64,000 nt of DNA, taken from positions 1,791,501 to 1,855,500 of the forward strand of contig NC_134989.1 in NCBI RefSeq assembly GCF_050947335.1. Reading direction: 5' to 3'. This DNA is from Megachile rotundata. Lineage: Eukaryota; Arthropoda; Insecta; Hymenoptera; Megachilidae. The position numbers and the translations under genes were made by a program. Below, piece after piece: positions 23,228 to 33,200 of this stretch; positions within the stretch are counted from its first letter, which is position 1; each line of letters begins with the position of its first letter. The notes beneath the pieces are model-generated. The model was not told where the DNA came from. It did not search any database and saw nothing but the letters and a program-made list of their open reading frames with translations.

Positions 23228-23376
23228 AACGCAAAAATCGAATATCAAATTTAGTTAATATTACGAATACGAAGTTTGCTTTATCAGAGACCCGATTGAG
23301 ATACGGTCCAATATAAAGTATTAAATAGCGAGTTTCATATCGTTAAATTCACAATTATCAATCACATATTGTTTAA

Positions 23377-23692
23377 CACGTTCCGTGCCACGTGTACCAC
23401 CGGTGGTACACGGTAAACTTGATCGTCAGGCCACGTGTACCACCGGTGGTACACGCAGTCATATTTATTCAATGCGCTGAAAACATATTTTATTACGAAT
23501 ATAATTCTGTAAACTATATTTCTACCTAAAAAATGAAGCATTATACAAGATGCAGTATAGAAGAAAAGAAAAAAAGAATTACTTATGTATTGAGGATGTA
23601 ATGAAATATTGTGTGATAATATATTAATCTTTAGTCAAAATATCAAATGGCCTGAACGACAAGTCAGGCAAAAATGGCTGGCACGGAACGTG
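23377..23692. mobile_element. TTAA-flanked MITE with paired 22-bp palindromes
   Basis: This 316-bp element lies between TTAA duplications (23,373-23,376 and 23,693-23,696). Its terminal inverted repeat is CACGTTCCGTGCCA. Just inside the left end the perfect palindrome CGTGTACCACCGGTGGTACACG occurs twice (23,391-23,412 and 23,434-23,455), 43 bp apart. The interrupted sequence is LTR X2, and X1 lacks the insertion. The TTAA target points to piggyBac transposase mobilisation, although the end is not the usual CCC. Confidence 0.85.
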
Positions 23693-23714
23693 TTAATTTA
23701 TCAAATTCTATTAT

Positions 23715-24045
23715 TCTTATTGTTAGTAAAATAGTAAAATTAAACGTGGCGGGCGTTTATATAGTGTGAACATAGGCGTGCGTTTGCGTTGAGTTCTTTC
23801 TTTTCCTTTTGTCGTCTCGCGCTTAGTTCAGTTCAGTCCTCTTCTGTAATGGATATACGTGTGTTAGATATCTCACACAGGGTTTTTAATATTTACTGAT
23901 AATATTGAAATGTGGATAAATGTTTGTTGATGGAAAATTAGTTTATTGCGAAAGCGATTTGCGTTATTATGTGATATTGAATCTTGTACTGGCTGGTTTT
24001 TTGAGGTAAATAAAAAAAAAATATATCTAATACTTATATTAAAGT
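23715..24045. other. unidentified ~0.33-kb insertion in LTR X2
   Basis: Absent from X1. It contains TATATAGTG about 30 bp upstream of a GTTGAGTTC start-like block, then TTCAGTTCAGTC, and ends near a GAGGTAAATAA string that could be a splice donor. It may be an LTR fragment or an untranslated first exon. I cannot identify it. Confidence 0.35.
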
Positions 24046-24314
24046 CTATTTAGTTTCTCTATTCTAATTAATCATTTATAATCTATATATTTTTTTTTAT
24101 TTGTTGTTATTGTTATTTGTTAGTTTCATTTCTTATCGTTTTATTGAATAAATCTTATTGTTGAAAGATATTGACCTGTGGATTTCACTCCTTAACCGCA
24201 CACCACACGAATCCCACAATCTTTATTTGTAAAATCGAGTCGTTTAGGGGTAAAAGCCGCTCTTTACCTTTTAGCGCTTGTAACTATCTGAACTTAGGTT
24301 CCAGGGTTGTTACA

Positions 24315-24499
24315 CATCGTTCTGTCCTTAGCGTCCCGTATCCATTGTATACAAAGCAATACAAATTGCATTTTCTTTCTTCAATTTTTATGTTCCTTAT
24401 TTGACAATGATTGTATTATTCCATAATTATTGCATATTAATATTTGACCATTATTGTGTTATTGCATAATTATTCTATAATTATTGCATTATTATTTAA
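24315..24499. other. AT-rich spacer
   Basis: Contains imperfect repeats of TATTGCATAATTATT. No gene is seen. Confidence 0.3.
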
Positions 24500-25090
24500 T
24501 ACGTGCTGGACGTTTTGGAGCTTCACTATGACAATAAAAAGTTTATAGCCGAAAAAATCGTGGACGATCTGAAAAGCATGCCTGTAGTGGACTCCGGCAA
24601 AATCAGCTTAACGCCATTCGCGAGCACTCTCAGATGTGCATACTGTACAGCATGGATTTAATTGGCAATATTAGCGGAAAGTTGCCATTTGCATTGAGGT
24701 ATGCCTACCACAGATACGTCGCGGAAGTGACGCAAGAACTGTCACAAAGCCGAAAAGCTTTCGGACTTCCTGTATCAGAAAGCCGAATTAGCGGTAAGAG
24801 CCAGCGCCTTTGTCACAAAAGCTCAAAACATAACATCACGTAAACGTACCGAAAGAGTCAAAACGAGTTCCCGACCAGTACACTCAACCGCTGCATACAC
24901 CACTGTGCATGCAGAATCTAGCGACACTTTTTCAACTTCCCATACGAATTTGCATAAAATGTGCGTCCTATGCAATAGAAATAACCGTAGTCTGCCAGAG
25001 TGTCGAATATTCACGAACAATACACCAGAACGTCGGTAGTTTATAGTGAGGAAATTTAAGCTATGTTTTAAATGCTTACTGTTAAGAGCA
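24500..25090 (+). pseudogene. BEL/Pao Gag relic
   Basis: Across at least two frames this stretch translates into Gag-like sequence of BEL/Pao type: a block ending DDLKSMPVV, then LRYAYHRYVAE, then DFLYQKAELAVRAS, and finally a zinc-knuckle-like region with KMCVLCNRNN and CFKCL. A stop codon and frameshifts break it. It is older than the intact BEL element at 53,395 and belongs to a different family. Sequence after 25,090 is foreign until the protease block at about 25,790. Confidence 0.65.
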
Positions 25091-25785
25091 CAGTTATTTT
25101 ATAACCAGGAAGGGTCTTTTTCCGAATCCTTATTTCTAATTTTTATATGCACGTTTATGATCAAGGAAAAAACCTAAATTACGGTCCGGTTTAAAACCTA
25201 ATTCACTTCCCTCTCATAATCGTCGGCAATAAAACACATCATAAACCATAGGCAAAATATGCACACTACCTGCACGCCAACTTGGGTTTTTCCGAAACAC
25301 GTACCCCGAGGAAAGGGAAAAACAACCCCTGACATTATCCAAAAATGATGATTGGACAACGACTTTTCCCTACCTTAGTTTTAGTTCTCACCTCCGAATA
25401 CACGCCCACATCCGAAAATTGATAAAAAGGACAATTTGATAGTTTTTAAGCAGAATTCTTGTAACAACACACAGTAAGACATTAAATAAACTAATAATTG
25501 TAGAAAGGCAAAGCAGGCATTTGCTACATCACTTTAAAATTCCGTACACCAGTACAAACGAATTTAACACTTACGACCGGGTCATTTTCAAAATACCTGT
25601 GGGTCAAAAAACTGTTCCATTTGTAATTCAAGACACCATAATTTGTTACATGCTCCGAGGCGTGTTGTGGAAAAGAAAGCTAGAACATACCCCAGGAAGG
25701 CGGCGACGGCGACAGAAACTAGAAAGGAACGCGTTGGAACCTTGGTTAACGCCACAGAAACCAATGATAAAAACCCTTGACTAAA
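25091..25785. other. unassigned insertion within the BEL relic
   Basis: About 0.7 kb separates the Gag and protease blocks. It starts near TGTTAAGAGCAC and includes GC-rich GGCGGCGACGGCGACAG near 25,698. It might be an LTR, but no end or duplication is convincing. Confidence 0.3.
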
Positions 25786-25990
25786 TTATCCAAAAGCGTT
25801 GTTAAAAATCCTTCCCATGCGCGCGATCGGACTAACTTGTTCTGTCGATGCCTTCGCCCTGCTCGATGAAGGTTTGACTATATCGCTAATAGATGACAAG
25901 ATCTCGCGCTTGACAGAGGCTCGCGGCCCGCGAATTAACGTCTCCCTGAGAGGAATAGGAACGCAGACGGCCATAGTTTCGTGAACTAGC
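25786..25990 (+). pseudogene. BEL/Pao aspartic protease relic
   Basis: A 61-codon frame (25,799-25,984) reads through a retropepsin-like core with FALLDEGLTISLID and RGPRINVSLRGIG. The active-site triplet region is D-E-G, where canonical retropepsins have D-S/T-G. It is collinear with the Gag relic upstream and belongs to the same decayed polyprotein. No RT or integrase follows. Confidence 0.6.
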
Positions 25991-26280
25991 AGGGTGGACT
26001 TTGATATCCAAGCACAGAATGAAATGTTGAAAATGTGCCCATAATTATGAAAGTGGTCTAAGTCAAAAATTTAAAAAAAGTATATAAACATAACTTGAAA
26101 ATGGCGCGTGGCCCTCTTTGACGGGTTTCTGAACTACACAATAAGCCGATAAAAAAATGACAGTCAAATAATAACAAAAACGGCAATTTCATTCTGGTTT
26201 ATCTAACAATATAGTTCAGTTGGGCTCTTCGGAACTAATTATTGGCGGGAAATAATTTATATATTTTATCACTATGTCAA
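25991..26280. other. no gene seen
   Basis: AT-rich sequence between the BEL relic and the transposase-like pseudogene. Confidence 0.3.
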
Positions 26281-26439
26281 TAGATAGCAGTTCAGGTAAG
26301 TTAATGACAACGCACTTATTATGTGAATATGTTAATTATTATTCAGATATGATGTGATCTGCAGATATTACACGACTACGTAATACTTCCAAGAAATGGA
26401 AAAGAATAAGACTTCACTGTAAATTTAGAAACCCCAGAA

Positions 26440-27265
26440 ATGGTGCAAGGTAAAACAATAGAAATCGTGCAGATAGAAAAAGATAAGAAAAGAAAATGGG
26501 CAAGAAATGAAGATAGTTACGCACAAAATATCAGAAAAATTAAGAGAAATAATGGCGAAGAATACACGACAAAAAAATCAAAACTTGTGAGTGCCAACAT
26601 TTTTGAAAATAAGGATTGCTTTTGCTCAAAAAAATGTTTCGATCGCGTAAAATATAATGAAAGAAAATCTAATTTTGATAATTTCTGGAAACTAAAAGAT
26701 TTTGAAACCCAGAATCTATATCTGTGTACTACAGTTCATCAACGATTAATAAAACAAAGGCGGCCCAGAATTTTTGAAAGACCTATGAGAAAATGCAGCT
26801 ATAAATATTTTCTGTCAAGAAATAATAAGTCAGAAGTCGTGTCGGACTGCAGGAACTTTTTTTTAGACACCTATAAAATTTCTGTAGGGCGGTTAACTCG
26901 TGCTCTGAATGCTGAAACACCTGGAACGTCGTGGGAAGATGCCTGGATCTTCGCGAAAAACAGATGAAATTAAAATAAAAGCTGTACGAGAACATATTTT
27001 AAGTTTCCCAGCATATGAGAGCCACTACACCAGAGCTCGTCACACTCCTGGTCGAAAATATTTGAGTCCTGATTTAGATATTCGTAAAATGTATAACCTG
27101 TATATATAGAAATGTGAGGAAAATAACCAATCCTTTGTTAAGGAATGGATCTACAGGAAACTATTACTGAATTTAACTTAAATTTCCATGCTCCTCGAAA
27201 AGACACATGCCAAAAATGTGATTTGCTGAAGGGAAAAATCGAAGCATGCAATAATGAGTGTTAAG
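26440..27265 (+). pseudogene. transposase-like protein of an unnamed insect family, N-terminal part
   Basis: The 175-codon frame 26,440-26,967 is basic at its start. It then has a Cys pair region (CFCSKKCF), a KCSYKYFLSR segment and a CRNFFLDTYKISVGRL block. After a frameshift near 26,940 the sequence continues with a block containing HILSFPAYESHYTR and YLSPDLDIRKMYNLYI, then a DTCQKCDLLKG motif. I recognise this arrangement from a widespread family of uncharacterised transposon-derived insect proteins but cannot give a formal name. The gene stops near 27,265, where foreign sequence begins, and resumes near 29,340. It has several frameshifts and is dead. Confidence 0.6.
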
Positions 27266-27729
27266 ACTTGCTATAGATTTAACTGTAAATATCTAGTTTA
27301 GCCTTAATTTGTAAATTCCTAGTATTTAGCTTTTCGTTGATTTATAGCCTGTCCTTTGAAATTTTGTAAACCGTTCCGTGGCAGTAGTAAACTCATGAAG
27401 CCATAAAGCCCCGCGATTCTTACCGTAGCTTTTTTCGTTCTTTGTTTCGCATATGGTCGCCAAGTGCCATCATTTCCAATTTTCTAGTCCCTTATTTCTC
27501 GCATGTTTTACCACGGTCAGCGCGTTGCTTGACTTTATTACTTGCCACGGTCAAAGGCCAAAATTCGTCACATTTGGCGACTGGGAAAAACCCAAGAAGG
27601 ACGGAAACCTTTACCTCCCTTCCCTAGATTCCACATTTTTTGTAAACCAATCAGAACATCCCTACCGAAGTTACATCAATTATAGATTTAGACATTTTAG
27701 ACAGATACAAAACAGCATTAGATACATGT
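27266..27729. other. foreign sequence in the transposase-like gene, left part
   Basis: Begins near TGTTAAGACTTGC. Together with 29,193-29,340 it forms one insertion that was later split by solo LTR Z, since ATGT flanks Z on both sides. No termini were established and no coding region is seen. Confidence 0.4.
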
Positions 27730-29188
27730 TGTGACGGATCGGTGGGGGAAAGCCCGAAGGGGGTTCCCTGGAGTGGGGGCAGTTAGAGAAAACGGCCCTC
27801 CACGCACCGATACTCATACCCACGGCCGATTTATTTAACGGGGCGCCAGTGCTAATGCACTCGTCCGTAGTAATCGCCCTTCCGCCTGCTCTGTCGGGAG
27901 CGGGAATCAGAGGGGGTCAGAAAAAAAATTAGTAAAAGACCCGCGAGCTTGTATCCAACAAAGACAAATACTTTTATTCGGGCCTCCAAGTGGGCCACGT
28001 AAGCCGAACAGAAAATGAATTCGCGTGAGCCCCATGCGTTACAAGCAACGGTCGAGGAATAAGGGGGTCGACTCGCCAATTGCGAGGAAGGCTTTCGCGG
28101 CGCGGGGGCACACGGTACGCGCGAGTACAAAGATAGAGAAAATAGAGAAGTACTAAAAAAAACGCCGAGGTATTCGTCCGCGAGGGAACACGCCCTCTTA
28201 GGGGGCGTGGACAACAAGGGGACGTTGGTCCTAAATACCAAATACAGCGGAAAACTAGATTAGAGGGGACGGTGTCGTGTAGACCGTCCGCGGCCTCTAG
28301 GGTCCTCGTCACTGGGGCCAGGGGTCCTATCGCCCTCGCCCACGCGCAAATGAATAACAAGAGAAATGGGTAAGGAGGTAACTCCTACCTTTTTTGGCGC
28401 AGGTGTATCCAAAATACTCCACACTGGGGCGGCGGCGACGAAAAATCCACACAGGCACACACACAAACAGTAGAAATAAGCAATAAAAGAACGGAACGCA
28501 CTACAAATAGCAAATTGACACACAAATCTGAGACGCAAAAGAAAAAAGAAATACAAAAGAAACGGGCGTTAGCGGGACTTTGGCGGCACGATCCTTATCA
28601 CCCGGCAGCTCGCTTGCTTCTCTTGGATCTTCTTCCCCGGTTCACGGTATTCCCCCACCCCGAGGATTTCGGCGTCGAGGATGGGTCATTCCACGGTGAT
28701 GTTTGGTGGCCAGGTCCTGGGGCCCTCTCGAGGTGGCAGTTGGGGGTGGCTTGTCCCCAGGCCTGGCATTTCCCGGTGGTCGGCTGCCGGTCGCCCCCGC
28801 GGAGGATGATGGGGTGGCGCCGCGACCGGACACCCGGCGTCCTCTTCGGTGGATCCATCCCGCGCCTCCGTCGCTCAGGGAGAGGTTCCTCCGCGACCGG
28901 GGACAACGGTGGCTCCGGTGGTGGCTGGAGGCAGCGGGGGGGGGGGGGGGGGGGGGGGGGGGGGAGAAAAACGTGGCTCGCAAAATGCAGAAAAAAAAAA
29001 CGCTCGAACGAAAAAAAAGGGGAAGAAAATAAACACAAACACACGCTCACTCGTTCATACTTGCCCCAGCGGCGAGGGGGTCCGCTTGGGCGGAGTAGTG
29101 GGGCCGGCAATTCGGGAGGATCCTCGTAACGAGGCATAACCAAAAAAAAAAGAAGGTAATGAACTAAATGAAAATATGCCTCGTTACA
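27730..29188. mobile_element. solo LTR 'Z' (TGTGACGG...CTCGTTACA, TSD ATGT)
   Basis: This 1,459-bp sequence begins TGTGACGGATCGG and ends CTCGTTACA, with ATGT on both sides (27,726-27,729 and 29,189-29,192). It is GC-rich against AT-rich surroundings and contains a run of 29 G (28,936-28,964). The overlapping 100-200-codon frames on both strands come from this base composition and show no domain. A Ty3/gypsy-type solo LTR is the best interpretation; orientation is uncertain. Confidence 0.75.
28936..28964. repeat. poly-G run (29 G)
   Basis: A homopolymer of 29 G within solo LTR Z. Its exact length is unreliable in any assembly. Confidence 0.9.
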
Positions 29189-29339
29189 ATGTATAAACTA
29201 GAACTTGACCCTAGCAACATTAGATACAAATAGCACTCGATTAAAACATAGTACTTGACTTAGGAATAAATTATCATAGTATTCAAATAGATCCTTTAAA
29301 CCCTATACACTTAGTAATTTTTTCCCGAAGCATCGGGTA

Positions 29340-29918
29340 GTCCTTCGACTGTTAAAACCTAGTTTTTCGTTGGCACAAGCGTGCATAACGCCTACAAAAC
29401 TCGAACATCTTCACGGTGAACACGAGCAATTAACAATGAGGAAGAGAAATTACATCTTAGAGAAAGTCATGATGTACATTTACAAAATACCGAACGAGCT
29501 AGGAACTGTCTTGCAGAGGACCAGAAAAAAGCAAAAGAAAATTCCAGGGAATATTATGGATTTTCATTTGATTTGCAAAAAGCACTTCCGTATCCTAAAC
29601 TGTCTGTTTCGTTAGCCTATTATAAGCGAAATATGTACGTATACAACTTGGGTTTCCATAATTTCCATGATGACAATGTCAAAATGTATGTATGGGGTGA
29701 AACTACAGCTTCAAGAGGTGCAGAGGAAGTAGCATCATGCATTTTATCGCATATGGAGGATATAACTACTCAAAAACACGTAATAGCTTACAGTGATGCT
29801 TGTTCAGGCCAAAATCGTAACATTAAAGTAGCATTGACATGGATGAAAATTGCTCAGTCATCAAATAATAATATTGAAACGGTAGACAACAAATTTTTGG
29901 TATCGGGTCATTGCTTTC
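29340..29918 (+). pseudogene. transposase-like protein, C-terminal part (interrupted by copia)
   Basis: This continues the gene begun at 26,440. Frame 29,370-29,615 gives an EHEQLTMRKRN segment. The frame then shifts, and 29,573-29,918 encodes FDLQKALPYPKLS, a YYKRNMYVYNLG strand, VWGETTASRG and YSDACSGQNRN, a D-containing strand typical of RNase-H-like transposase cores. It is cut after GHCF at 29,918 by copia. The reading continues on the far side at 36,483 for about eight codons to NDRDF, then meets another repeat. Two frameshifts and two insertions make it non-functional. Confidence 0.65.
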
Positions 29919-30126
29919 TGTTGAGTATAGCAAAGTAACCGAGCTCTATGTGTACGTAAACAGTATGGTATGGTGTGTGTGTGTAACAGAGCACATGTAA
30001 TGTATTCGTGATGTTCAAACGTTAAGGTGTTTTTCGTATTGTATTCGTCGTTCGACCGTTTCCGTGTGAAGTTCAGTTATTTTCTTAATCTTTTCAAATT
30101 AGCCGTTTTTCTAGTTCGTTACAACA
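29919..30126 (+). repeat. copia 5' LTR
   Basis: Starts TGTTGAGTATAGC and ends GTTACAACA. It differs from the 3' LTR at two positions, in the GTTTTTCGTATT and CCGTTTCCGTG stretches. Confidence 0.95.
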
Positions 30127-30140
30127 GGTTATGGGCCCAG
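30127..30140 (+). promoter_or_regulatory. copia primer binding site, initiator tRNA-Met anticodon-arm type
   Basis: GGTTATGGGCCCAG directly follows the 5' LTR. It is complementary to the anticodon arm (CTGGGCCCATAACC) of eukaryotic initiator tRNA-Met, the internal 'half-tRNA' primer known for Drosophila copia, rather than to a tRNA 3' end. Confidence 0.9.
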
Positions 30141-30296
30141 ACGACCCAAAAGACTAAGTGGAAACGAAATCCATCAACGAATGGATAATTAATCAAGTGG
30201 AAAACTTGAAGTGTACAGTGATCGTGTGACAGACGTGAGATATTCGCAGCGGGAAAACCGAGCGAGTTATAGACATTTTGTGGGTTTCGCGTTAAA

Positions 30297-33200
30297 ATGG
30301 CCGCGACAATTAAAATTGACCCTTTAACGGGAAACAACTACGACACATGGAAAATCCATATGAGGGCCATACTCATGAAAAATGATTTGTGGGGCTATGT
30401 CGATGGAACAAAGAAGAAGCCAGCGCCTACAAAGGCCAACGAGGTAGAAGAATGGCTGATTAACGATGGGAAGGCAATGGCGGACATTTTGTTAGCGACA
30501 AGCCCATCTGAACTGTTAGCCCTGGATGGATTAGAGACATCTCAGCAAATCTGGAATAAACTGAAGAATATGTACGAGTCTAGCGGACCAGCAAGAAAAG
30601 CTACGTTGCTGAAGAAGCTCGTGCTGACACGCTTGAAAGACGAGGAAGATTTGAAGAGACATATAACAGATTTTTTCGATACGGTCAAGAAACTGAAAGA
30701 AATTGGTTTAATAATAATTGATGAACTCCTAGCCATATTGCTGTTATATAGTTTACCGGAGTCATTTCATGTGTTTCGTACTGCAATGGAAACTCGGGAC
30801 GAATTACCATCGACAGACATTTTGAAGATTAAAATTATTGAAGAATTTGAAGCTAGAAGAACGTTAAATGACAGTCAAGGGGCTCTCTATGTGAGAAAGT
30901 CTAATGTTCGGAGAATACATTCTAATACAAAGCCAAGCGGAAGGTATGAAAACAAAGTTGAGAACCAGGACAAATTCAAATCTAAGAAGAAAGTCGAGTG
31001 TTATCGTTGTGGACGCCCTGGTCACATGGCAAAAACGTGTACCGCTAGGATTGATCGAATCAACAGAGATAAACAAAGCGCGAAGCAAGTAGAAGAGAAA
31101 AACACTGATGACATGTACGTTAGACGTTCTCAAAATCAACAATCGATGTACAGTGCCACCGAAGAGGTGATGTACGGGGAAGTAGAAGTGGATCAGTGGT
31201 GTATAGACAGTGGAAGTACCGCTCATCTATGCCACAACAAAGACATAATATCAAATTTTGAAAGTGTAAACAGTGAGTTGAATCTAGCAAATGACGGGAA
31301 AACGCGAATATCGGGTGCCGGAAAGGTGGATTTAACGGTCGAGGGAGGTCAAGGAGAGTTTGAAATAAATATCGAAAAGGTATTCTATGTACCAGACCTT
31401 CGTACGAACTTGTTGTCAGTGTCGAAAATAACAGATAAAGGATGTGAAGTTATTTTTAGAAAGCAAGAGGCAGTAGTTTTAACCCCCAGCAAGGAAGTGT
31501 GTGCTATTGCAAAGCGTATTGGAAATTTATATTATTTGAGAGAGACTTGTAACAGAGCAAACATAGTGGAAAAGAAAATCGCGCAGAAAAGTGACTTTGA
31601 TGAGCGGCACGCGAGAATGGGTCATCTAAATGAACGAGACTTGCGGAAAATGGCTCAAAGTGGTATGGTGCATGGCATGACAATAAAAAATGATGAAAAA
31701 TTAACTGAGTGTGAAATATGTGTTAGTGAAAAACAAACGCGACTGCCGTTCCCGAAAAGTGGAGGTGAACGTACAAAAGACTTATTAGAAATAGTGCACA
31801 CCTATGTTTGCGGACCGATGAGACATTCGTCTTTTTCGGGATATAAATATTTCGTGACGTTTATCGATGATAAATCGCGGTGGTGCGAAGTGTATATGTT
31901 AAGAAATAAAGCCGACGTTTTGAAAGTGTTTAAGGAATATAAAACAGAGGTTGAAACATTCACTGGCAAGAAAATTAAAATGTTGCAGTCGGACAATGGA
32001 CGCGAATATTTGAATCACGATTTTGATGTCTTCCTAAAGGAAAACGGCATAAAGAGAAGATTAACTGCACCATACACGCCGCAGCAAAACGGCATTGCAG
32101 AGAGGAAGAATAGAACCTTAATCGAAATGGCACGTTGTATGATGCGTCAAGCCCATGTACCCCCAATTTTTTGGGCTGAAGCGGTCAACACGGCCTGTTA
32201 CATTCGAAATCGTTGCCCGACAAGTGCTTTAAACGGACAAGTACCCCATAAAGTGTGGAAGGGGAAGACCCCCACCGTAGATTATTTCAGAGTGTTTGGT
32301 ACAAAAGTGTACGTGTTAGATAAGAGCCAAAACAAGGGTAAATTCGAGTCGAGATCAGTGCAAGGTATATTTGTAGGTTATTCATCTAACTCAAAAGCTT
32401 ATCGCGTGCATTTACCGTCTAGGAAAATAGTGATTTCAAGAGACGTGAAATTTTTAAGTGAGCTCGGCAATCGAGGTGAATATAACGAAATTTATGACGA
32501 TGATATTTACAAAAGTGAAATAATGGTTGAGGAGAAAAATGAAAGCAGTGCTGAAAAAGTAACTGTTTCGGAAAACACAGACGAGGGTGATGAGGAAGAT
32601 CCACGAGTGCAACGAGAATATGAAGAGACTGCAGACAGAATGCATACAAAGGAAACAAGAGTTCGTAAAGATTTCGACAACATGGAAGAAAAACGTAATG
32701 AGATGAAAACGCCAACGAAAGGAACGACTTCAACAACGTGGGAAAGATTAGTTCCACCGGTAAAACGTGGCCGCGGACGTCCGAGAATAGAGCGTACCGG
32801 ATCTGTCGGAAGACCACGTAAAGTGCATAATCGTGCGCGTGTAGTTAGTGAAACAGTAAACAATAAAAGCGATAACAGTGGCGATGAATTTCGCATAAAT
32901 GAACCCGAAGACAGAGAAGATTTTGATGATGACTCCTTTATGGAAAATGCAAATCTGACGGTGACATTAGATCCTGTGACGTGGGAACAGGCGAAAGAGT
33001 CCGAGGACGCTGATGCGTGGAAAACTGCATTGGAGGATGAGCATCTGGCTCACATCAAAAACGAAACTTGGGAGATTGTGGCGCGCCCGTCAAGGCGAAG
33101 AGTCATCGGCAATAGGTTCGTATTCTGCACAAAAATGAACGGCGAGAGTGAGAAGAAGAAAGTAAGATTAGTTGCGAAAGGGTGCTCCCAGAAGTTAGGA

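Larger units (their letters stand above)
19437..24314 (-). mobile_element. LTR 'X2', inverted truncated copy of X1 with nested insertions
   Basis: The minus strand from 24,314 inward reads TGTAACAACCCTGGAACC and follows X1 block by block: the GGATTCGTGTGGTGTGCGGT and GACCGTATCTCAATCGGGTC regions, and TTTGAGCGG-type blocks down to about 19,440. The match stops beside P2. It is interrupted by solo LTR W (20,429-23,227), by a TTAA element (23,377-23,692) and by about 0.33 kb of unknown sequence at 23,715-24,045. The X2 3' end was not found left of P2, so it was lost or rearranged. Confidence 0.75.

Noticed and set aside
23715..24045. snRNA or host promoter/first exon
   Set aside because: A TATA-like box and possible splice donor are present, but there is no conserved snRNA element and the block sits inside an LTR as an insertion.
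28515..29143. Long overlapping frames on both strands (up to 204 codons)
   Set aside because: They lie in the GC-rich solo LTR Z around a poly-G run, encode Pro/Gly/Arg-rich low-complexity sequence on every frame and have no domain.
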